Assembly (NCBI GenBank): GCA_002315285.1
Contig: DCGR01000041.1
Location: forward strand, 1-39,020
DNA from: Bacteroides sp. UBA1773
Lineage (GTDB): Bacteria; Bacteroidota; Bacteroidia; Bacteroidales; Bacteroidaceae
DNA length: 39,020 bases
Direction of reading: 5' to 3'
Under the pieces are notes generated by a model. That model saw nothing but the letters and a program-made list of their open reading frames with translations, did not search any database and was not told where the DNA came from. Position numbers and translations under genes: made by a program. This document shows positions 33,087-39,020 of the stretch, one piece after another (within the stretch, counting starts at the first letter, position 1; every line of letters starts with the position of its first letter).

Positions 33087-34532
33087 TTACCAATTGTAAT
33101 TCAAGCCAAAACTGAGAATCTCTTGGAACTGGAAGTAACTACTCTGACCTTCCTTGAGCACCACACTGTCATCGAAACGTCCGTGCAGAAAAAGCTTGGC
33201 CGATAGATATTTGTTCACCGTGAAATTGAAAGTGTTCTCCCAAGAGCCTATCACCTTCTCGTAAGTGGTGAAATAATCGAACTTGGTTATCCACTGCACC
33301 TGCGGCAGGATTTTCCATGTAAGATTGGCAGTGAATTTCGAACCCCACATGGTAATCGACTTCTCCCCCTCCTTCACACCAAACCGCGTAGGGTTCACCC
33401 TGTCATAATCCTTCACATACACGTAAGTGAGTGCCAACGGAGAAGTGAGCAGTGAGGTGGTGACTTTCTTATTGGAATACTTGTAGTCAAGACCCAGCGT
33501 CATATCGAGTTCGGCAGGCGACAAGAAGTTGCTGATCATCGTGGTGGAATTGGTGCCATACGAAGCGAAGAACTGAGTTTTGGCTTCCAGAGCGAGGGTG
33601 TAGTAGAAATTCTTGAAAGCCTTGACACCCAATTTCGAATTGAGACGCACCAAGTCGGTGTTGGTCTTGTAAGAGTGCACCGTGTCCGAAGGAGCCGTCA
33701 CAAAACCCACCTTCACCTCCAGCTTGTTCTCGAACTCCACATAGCGGTGGTCGTCATAGTTGGCCGAAATCACAAAGCCCGAGAGCAGCGAAGCCACGCT
33801 CTCACCACCCTTGTACCAGTTGTCCGAAATCTTGTTCTGTGTGAACTGCACATAAGCGTTGCCAGCCTTTTTCCAGAAGTTCGGTTTCAGCACCACCAGC
33901 TGGTTGTCCGACGCCACCTTGTCTTTTTCAACCTTCGTCACAAAACCCTTCACCTCAGTAGCCTTTTGCTCAACTTTGTGTTCGTTCATGTCCATAGCCT
34001 TCATGTCAGCATACCACAACTGGTTATGCTTCACCACCTCCGGACTGCTGAGATACAATGCCATCAGGTGCGGCGCAATCCATTCGTCCACCCGTGCCGA
34101 GCGATCCAGCGTTTGCGGCCGATACGGCCGCAGGCTGTCCGATGGCTCGAACGACAAAAGAGAGTCTTGCTGATAGGTGTAAGCCGCAAGCGTAGGCTGC
34201 CAATCGATACGGAAATGCCGGTCAGTAGCCGACGTGTAGAATGTGGAGGGAAGCACGAGTTTGAAGTAGTCGGCACTCACCCTGCGAGGCAGCGGAGGAT
34301 CCACCTCAAGATTATCCCAAAGCAAAAAATGCGCGAAGAAATCTGCATGGATAGTATCCATCGCAGTCCGATAACTACCATATATACTATCTGCATATTG
34401 CGAGTACACATTGACCGACTGAAAAACCGTATCGACAGGTTGCGAGTATGCAACAGCAGGTTGCACTTCCTGAGCCTGCGCGCCACACAGCGCAATCCCC
34501 GACACGAGTAACGATAATAATGCCTTTTTCAT
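33087..34532 (-). CDS. DUF3078-family outer-membrane beta-barrel protein
   Basis: 481 residues with a signal peptide (MKKALLSLLVSGIALCGAQAQ). Residues about 22-210 are a variable N-terminal part; from about 215 the DUF3078 pattern is clear: WYKGGESVASLLSGFVISANYDD, ENKLEVKVGF, YKTNTDLVRLNSKLGVKAFKNFYYTLALEAKTQFF, FLSPAELDMTLGLDYKYSNKK, FGVKEGEKSITMWGSKFTANLTW, FTVNKYLSAKLFLHGRFDDSV, ending in an aromatic-rich strand with terminal Trp. Function of the family is unknown. Divergent from yidC. Confidence 0.85.
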   Translation of the reverse strand: MKKALLSLLVSGIALCGAQAQEVQPAVAYSQPVDTVFQSVNVYSQYADSIYGSYRTAMDTIHADFFAHFLLWDNLEVDPPLPRRVSADYFKLVLPSTFYTSATDRHFRIDWQPTLAAYTYQQDSLLSFEPSDSLRPYRPQTLDRSARVDEWIAPHLMALYLSSPEVVKHNQLWYADMKAMDMNEHKVEQKATEVKGFVTKVEKDKVASDNQLVVLKPNFWKKAGNAYVQFTQNKISDNWYKGGESVASLLSGFVISANYDDHRYVEFENKLEVKVGFVTAPSDTVHSYKTNTDLVRLNSKLGVKAFKNFYYTLALEAKTQFFASYGTNSTTMISNFLSPAELDMTLGLDYKYSNKKVTTSLLTSPLALTYVYVKDYDRVNPTRFGVKEGEKSITMWGSKFTANLTWKILPQVQWITKFDYFTTYEKVIGSWENTFNFTVNKYLSAKLFLHGRFDDSVVLKEGQSSYFQFQEILSFGLNYNW

Positions 34533-34558
34533 AATACTCCTATTTTCCTATTTTCCCG

Positions 34559-34589
34559 CAAAGATATGAAAATGTTGGCAGTTCGCAAA
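34559..34589 (-). promoter_or_regulatory. Promoter of the DUF3078 gene
   Basis: Minus strand: TTTG (plus CAAA 34586-34589), 19 nt, TATCTTTG (plus CAAAGATA 34559-34566). Both boxes perfect; 26 nt before the ATG. Confidence 0.7.
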
Positions 34590-34609
34590 CCGATTTCACA
34601 TTTTTATAG

Positions 34610-34617
34610 TATATTTG
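34610..34617 (+). promoter_or_regulatory. -7 element of the yidC promoter
   Basis: TATATTTG, perfect TAnnTTTG. It overlaps a TTG that would otherwise be a possible upstream start, and so supports the GTG start at 34660. Upstream box unclear. Confidence 0.6.
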
Positions 34618-34659
34618 CAACTTCAATCGAAAAGAACAACAATAAAAACAACAAGAAAC

Positions 34660-36540
34660 GTGGATAAGAACACATTAACCGGATTCGTGCTAATCGGCGC
34701 CGTGCTGATTGGTTTCAGTCTATGGAACAAACCTTCAGAACAGCAACTGGCACAGCAACGCCACTACAACGACTCCATTGCCCAGTTGCAACATCGAAAC
34801 GACTCCATTAACGCCATCCTGAGACAACAAGAACAAGAACGTTCCCTGCAAGCTCTGCAAACCGATTCCACTTCGGCCGTGTTCGGGCTGACACAAGGCG
34901 AAACACAGTATCTCACGCTCCATAACGAGCTACTTTCCGTGAAACTTTCGACGAAAGGAGCACACATCGTGGAAGCGACACTCACTGACTACAAGGACCA
35001 GCAAGGTGAGCCTCTCACCCTATTCTCGGAAGAGGAGACAACACTCAACCTGCTCTTCGATGGCAAGAACGAGAACCTCCGCACCAAGGACCTCTATTTC
35101 ACCCCCACCAATGTGAGCGATACGAAACTCACCATGAGCCTGCAGACTAACATGAGCGGACGCATCGAGGTAAGCTACGAACTGCTGCCCCAGAGCTATC
35201 TGCTCAACATGAGTATCCGCGCCGTTGGCATGGAGAACTTCTTCCCGGCCAACACCAAGGCCATGAGTTTCGATTGGAAGCAACAAGCCCGCCAACACGA
35301 AAAAGGCTTCGACTTCGAGCAACGCTACACCTCCCTCACCTACATGGAAACGGGCGAAGGCACCGACTACCTCAGCGAAGGACGCGACAAGCAAGCACAG
35401 ATGGAAAATCCGCTTGAATGGATCGCCTACAAAGGCCAATTCTTTTCCACCGTCCTCATCAGCGAGCAAACCCTCGATGCAGCCTATTTGCAAAGCAAGC
35501 TTCAGGAGAAAGGGTCGGGCTACCTGAAAAGCTACGAATCAGAATTCAGTACCCCCTTCGACCCCACAGGCCAACAACCCTCCCGCTTCCAGTGGTTCCT
35601 CGGACCCAATCATTTCGGCACTTTGAAAGACGCCAACAAACTGAGTTTCAGAGGCAGCGACACCGACCTGCAAGACCTCGTGTATCTGGGCTGGCCCATA
35701 CTTAACTGGATAAACCGCTGGTTCACCATTCCACTCTTCGACTGGCTCAAGCACTGGGGACTGAGCATGGGCATCGTACTGCTCCTCATGACCCTCATCG
35801 TAAAGCTCCTTGTGTTCCCCGCCACCTACAAAAGCTACCTCGCAAGCGCCAAGATGCGCGTGCTGAAACCCTACGTCGATGAATTGGCCAAGAAATATCC
35901 CAACGCCGATGATGCCATGAAGAAGCAACAGGAAACCATGCAACTCTACGGACAATACGGTGTGAGCCCCATGGGAGGCTGCCTCCCCATGCTCATACAG
36001 ATGCCCGTGTTCATGGCATTGTTCTTCTTCGTGCCCAACGCCATCGAACTGCGTCAGCAACCCTTCCTGTGGGCACCCGACCTCTCCGCCTACGACGACA
36101 TCATCAGCTGGGGCACCAACATCTGGCTCATCGGCGACCACCTCAGCCTCTTCTGCCTCCTGTTCTGCGTCAGCAGCCTGCTCAACTCATGGTTCACCAT
36201 GAAGCAGCAAGATACCGGCGCCAACCCGCAGATGAAAAGCATGCAATACATGACCATGCTCATGCCCGTCATGTTCATCTTCATCTTCAACAACTACTCC
36301 TCCGGCCTGAATTACTACTACTTCATTTCCGGATTCATTTCCATCCTTACCATGATCGTGCTCCGCAAGACCACCAACGAGGCCGCCCTGCTGGCCAAAT
36401 TAGAGGCCAACAAGAAGAAGATTGCCGCACAACGTAGCACCCGAGGCACCGCACAAGGGGGCATGATGGCCAAACTGGCAGCCCTGCAACAGGAACAGGA
36501 ACGAATCAGGGCTGAGAGAGAGAAGAGAAACAGACATTGA
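34660..36540 (+). CDS. yidC: Membrane protein insertase YidC
   Basis: 626 residues from a GTG start; the family in Bacteroidota begins M-DKNTLTG, and here that reads GTG-GAT-AAG-AAC. N-terminal membrane anchor (TLTGFVLIGAVLIGFSLW), coiled-coil-like QLAQQRHYNDSIAQLQHRNDS stretch, a large periplasmic beta domain about 85-350, then the conserved insertase core: LKHWGLSMGIVLLLMTLIVKLLVFP, KYPNADDAMKKQQETMQLYGQYGVSPMGGCLPMLIQMPVFMALFFF, LMPVMFIFIFNNYSSGLNYYYF. The C-terminal tail is basic, consistent with ribosome contact. Inserts inner-membrane proteins alone or with Sec. 22 bp before the S9 peptidase. Confidence 0.96.
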   Translation: MDKNTLTGFVLIGAVLIGFSLWNKPSEQQLAQQRHYNDSIAQLQHRNDSINAILRQQEQERSLQALQTDSTSAVFGLTQGETQYLTLHNELLSVKLSTKGAHIVEATLTDYKDQQGEPLTLFSEEETTLNLLFDGKNENLRTKDLYFTPTNVSDTKLTMSLQTNMSGRIEVSYELLPQSYLLNMSIRAVGMENFFPANTKAMSFDWKQQARQHEKGFDFEQRYTSLTYMETGEGTDYLSEGRDKQAQMENPLEWIAYKGQFFSTVLISEQTLDAAYLQSKLQEKGSGYLKSYESEFSTPFDPTGQQPSRFQWFLGPNHFGTLKDANKLSFRGSDTDLQDLVYLGWPILNWINRWFTIPLFDWLKHWGLSMGIVLLLMTLIVKLLVFPATYKSYLASAKMRVLKPYVDELAKKYPNADDAMKKQQETMQLYGQYGVSPMGGCLPMLIQMPVFMALFFFVPNAIELRQQPFLWAPDLSAYDDIISWGTNIWLIGDHLSLFCLLFCVSSLLNSWFTMKQQDTGANPQMKSMQYMTMLMPVMFIFIFNNYSSGLNYYYFISGFISILTMIVLRKTTNEAALLAKLEANKKKIAAQRSTRGTAQGGMMAKLAALQQEQERIRAEREKRNRH

Positions 36541-36562
36541 GAACAAGACAAAACCAAAGAAA

Positions 36563-38641
36563 ATGAAAAGACTGATATTGGGTATGGCTGCATTACTTAC
36601 GCTGTCGGGCTGCGGCGAAAAGCCCACTGAGGGGGCTCCATTCATCGGACGAACCGACCTGAAGATTGAGAATGGCAGGATGACACCCGAAGCCTTGTGG
36701 GCCATGGGCCGCATCGGCGACGTGAAGCCAAGCCCCGATGGCAAAGCAATCGCCTACACCGTGGCATACTACAGCGTGGAGCAAAACAAGAGCCACAGGG
36801 TCATCTACATCATGAATGCCGATGGAAGCAACCCCAAGCTACTCACCACCAACGCCCAAAGCGAAGGCGAAGTGTGCTGGATGGGCAACAGCCGTCTGGC
36901 TTTCGCAAGCAATGGACAGATATGGACCATGGATGCCGATGGCAAAAACCGCCAACAAGTATCCGATTATGACGGTGACATCGAAGGATTCAAACTGAGT
37001 CCAGACGAGCGCAAAATCATGTTCACAGCCCAGATAAAATATGGGCAGCGCACCACCGACCTCTATCCTGACCTACCCCAGACCTCCGGACGGGTCATCA
37101 ACGAACTGATGTACAAGCACTGGGACGAATATGTGGAGACCATCCCGCACCTGTTTGTTGCCGATTTCGATGGCAAACACATGGGCAAAGCCACCGACAT
37201 ACTGGAAGGCGAGCCCTACGAGAGTCCCATGAAGCCATTTGGTGGCATGGAACAGGCATGCTGGAGTCCTGACTCGAAACACATTGCCTACACCTGCAGA
37301 AAGAAAGAATTCAAGGCATACGCCGAATCAACCGACTCGGACATTTATCTTTACGACACCGAAAACGGCGGGACCATCAACCTGTGCAAGCAACAAGGCG
37401 ACCCTGACCAAAACCTGGGCTACGACCAGAACCCATCCTTCAGTCCTGACGGACAATACGTGGCTTGGAGCAGCATGGCACGCGACGGCTACGAAAGCGA
37501 CCGCACACGCCTTTGCGTGATGGATCTCAGTTCCCGCAAAAAGGCCTACGTAACAGAAAGTTTTGACAGTGGTGTGGATGAGTTCTGCTGGAGCGCCGAC
37601 AGCAAGGCCCTCTTCTTCGCAGGGGTCTGGCATGGCACCACCATGATTTACCAGACCAACCTTTCGGGTGAAGTGAAGAAAATCACCGACGGACAATACG
37701 ACTACTGTAACATATCGCTCTTTGGCGACAAGCTGATAGCCAAGCGTCACAGCATGATGAGCGCTGACGAGATATATGCAGTGGGACTCGATGGCGAAGT
37801 CACCTTGCTCTCACACGAAAACGACCACATCTTCTCACAGCTGGCATTGGGCGAGGTGAAAGAACGTTGGATAAGAACCACCGATGGCAAGGACATGCTG
37901 GCATGGGTCATCCTGCCAAGCAACTTCGACCCGAGCAAGAAATACCCCACCCTATTGTTCTGCGAAGGCGGTCCTCAAAGCCCCGTCAGTCAATTTTGGA
38001 GCTATCGTTGGAACTTCCAGATCATGGCGGCCAACGATTATGTCATCATTGCGCCCAACCGCCGCGGACTGCCAGGCTTTGGCAGCGAATGGCTGGAGGA
38101 AATCAGCGGAGACTATTCAGGACAGTGTATGCGCGACTTGCTATCGGCCATCGACGACATCAAGAACGAGCCTTACGTGGATGCCGACCATTTGGGATGT
38201 GTGGGCGCTTCATTCGGTGGCTACTCTGTGTATTGGCTTGCTGGCAACCACAACAAACGTTTCAAGGCCTTCATCGCCCACGATGGCATCTACAACTTGG
38301 AGCAACAATATGTAGAAACCGAGGAAATGTGGTTTGTGAACTGGGACCTGGGTGGCGCACCTTGGGACAAAGGGAACGCCGTGGCACAACGCTCCTATGC
38401 GAACTCACCCCACCATTTCGTTGACAAATGGGACACTCCCATACTCTGCATACATGGCGAGAAGGACTACCGCATTCTTGCCTCACAAGCCATGAGTGCT
38501 TTCGACGCAGCCCGTCTGCGTGGTGTCGATGCCCAGCTGCTGCTCTTCCCCGACGAAAACCACTGGGTACTAAAGCCCCAAAACGGCATTCTGTGGCAAC
38601 GTACTTTCTTCGCATGGCTTGACAAGTACCTGAAACATTGA
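36563..38641 (+). CDS. S9-family prolyl oligopeptidase-type lipoprotein (DPP-like)
   Basis: 692 residues. Signal peptide with lipobox LSGC (Cys17), so a lipoprotein. N-terminal seven-bladed beta-propeller about 50-430 with repeated WD40-like/TolB-type strands (IGDVKPSPDGKAIAYTV, FKLSPDERKIMFTA, CWSPDSKHIAYTC, PSFSPDGQYVAWSS). C-terminal alpha/beta hydrolase with Ser550 in GASFGGYS, Asp635 in IHGEKDYRI and His667 in DENHWV. Close in layout to dipeptidyl peptidase 5/acylaminoacyl peptidase; exact specificity cannot be read. Probably co-transcribed with yidC and ended by the terminator 43 bp downstream. Confidence 0.93.
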   Translation: MKRLILGMAALLTLSGCGEKPTEGAPFIGRTDLKIENGRMTPEALWAMGRIGDVKPSPDGKAIAYTVAYYSVEQNKSHRVIYIMNADGSNPKLLTTNAQSEGEVCWMGNSRLAFASNGQIWTMDADGKNRQQVSDYDGDIEGFKLSPDERKIMFTAQIKYGQRTTDLYPDLPQTSGRVINELMYKHWDEYVETIPHLFVADFDGKHMGKATDILEGEPYESPMKPFGGMEQACWSPDSKHIAYTCRKKEFKAYAESTDSDIYLYDTENGGTINLCKQQGDPDQNLGYDQNPSFSPDGQYVAWSSMARDGYESDRTRLCVMDLSSRKKAYVTESFDSGVDEFCWSADSKALFFAGVWHGTTMIYQTNLSGEVKKITDGQYDYCNISLFGDKLIAKRHSMMSADEIYAVGLDGEVTLLSHENDHIFSQLALGEVKERWIRTTDGKDMLAWVILPSNFDPSKKYPTLLFCEGGPQSPVSQFWSYRWNFQIMAANDYVIIAPNRRGLPGFGSEWLEEISGDYSGQCMRDLLSAIDDIKNEPYVDADHLGCVGASFGGYSVYWLAGNHNKRFKAFIAHDGIYNLEQQYVETEEMWFVNWDLGGAPWDKGNAVAQRSYANSPHHFVDKWDTPILCIHGEKDYRILASQAMSAFDAARLRGVDAQLLLFPDENHWVLKPQNGILWQRTFFAWLDKYLKH

Positions 38642-38683
38642 GCGCCCTATTCCATTAGTAAGCAATTCCGACATAAACAAACG

Positions 38684-38724
38684 ACGGATGCAGACCACGC
38701 AAGTGTTTTCTGCATCCGTTTTTT
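38684..38724 (+). terminator. Rho-independent terminator after the S9 peptidase
   Basis: 11-bp perfect stem ACGGATGCAGA (38684-38694) / TCTGCATCCGT (38709-38719) followed by T run to 38724. Confidence 0.8.
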
Positions 38725-38841
38725 GTTTCAGCCATATACTGAGTTCGGGGTAAGCGAACGTTACCATTCCTATCACATTTGCTACAGAAGCCTCATTATC
38801 AAGAACTCAGTTATTAGCTTGTATCCCGAAGTAAGTGATGG

Positions 38842-39020
38842 TTAAATAAAATCATCACTTAGTTTATCATAAATATCTTCTGCTGCCTTTGTCGGTTCGC
38901 TGCATAGCCTCATGAGTACCTTTTCTCCAAGTGCGTTTGTACCTTCTGTTGTTACAGCCTTTTGTGTTGACATTGTCCTCACAATCTCCGTCCAGTAGTG
39001 TGTCACGCCCGACTGTTTGA
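38842..39020 (-). CDS. C-terminal end of a probable DDE transposase (partial)
   Basis: A frame open from the window edge to TAA at 38842-38844, 58 residues: ...TEIVRTMSTQKAVTT...LGEKVLMRLCSEPTKAAEDIYDKL.... The W-x-E-I-V-R-x-M-x-T-Q pattern and the closing region recall the C-termini of some Bacteroidota DDE transposases, from memory only; I cannot name the family. The ending DDFI may be a truncation of the usual longer tail. The 117 bp between the peptidase terminator and this stop hold nothing I recognise. Confidence 0.4.
   Translation of the reverse strand, partial: KQSGVTHYWTEIVRTMSTQKAVTTEGTNALGEKVLMRLCSEPTKAAEDIYDKLSDDFI

Noticed and set aside
34615..34659. Upstream TTG extension of yidC
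   Set aside because: Lies on the TATATTTG promoter element; the GTG at 34660 matches the conserved family N-terminus.

Overview
The window is chromosomal DNA from a member of the Bacteroidota, most likely a gut or oral Prevotellaceae-type Bacteroidales. Evidence: almost every promoter I can find has the Bacteroidota -7 element TAnnTTTG, several with a TTTG box 18-20 nt upstream. Genes rarely show Shine-Dalgarno sequences. Lineage-typical families are present (DUF4831, DUF3078 barrel, Bacteroidota-type YidC, the pyruvate carboxylase B/oxaloacetate decarboxylase-like protein), and the IS remnants resemble Bacteroidota elements. No rRNA, tRNA or CRISPR array was seen.

Region 1 (1-7303, minus strand) is the most unusual part: the start of a nonribosomal peptide synthetase (condensation domain running into an adenylation domain, cut by the window edge), preceded in one tightly spaced operon by a MATE exporter, an AMP-forming acyl ligase, a STAS anti-anti-sigma protein and a membrane sensor with SpoIIE phosphatase plus RsbW/SpoIIAB-type ATPase. 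The MATE protein carries a C-terminal tail that looks like a decayed RsbW-type ATPase. This reads as a peptide or lipopeptide biosynthesis cluster with its own partner-switching module and no sigma factor in view.

Region 2 (about 7330-9516) is a graveyard of three broken insertion sequences (IS4/DUF4372-like, IS1380-like, ISAzo13-like), followed by about 700 bp without a gene that holds a promoter and a 10-bp-phased repeat. Region 3 (9517-14350) is core metabolism: ruvC on plus, then a minus-strand operon hpt-adk-obgE-B3/B4 protein-small basic protein-nitroreductase-yccF. An IS66-like 3' remnant lies at 14385-14713.

Region 4 (14784-21461, plus) is a xylose operon: a 24-codon upstream ORF, a DUF4831 protein, xylE, xylB, xylA and a secreted SGNH esterase-like protein, closed by a strong terminator. 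Region 5 (21484-28616, plus) is a rhamnose operon: rhaB, rhaA, rhaT, then lplA, a secreted GH78 rhamnosidase and ogt, the last three joined by ATGA overlaps. The two operons together suit growth on plant polymers such as xylan and rhamnose-containing pectin or glycosides.

Region 6 (28646-38724): a pyruvate carboxylase B/oxaloacetate decarboxylase-like protein whose carrier domain has lost the biotinylated lysine; a divergent intergenic region that appears to encode an independent RNA of about 100 nt (own promoter, strong terminator); a patatin-Omp85 fusion; a DUF3078 outer-membrane barrel; yidC (GTG start) and an S9 lipoprotein peptidase. The right edge (38842-39020) holds the C-terminal end of a probable transposase.
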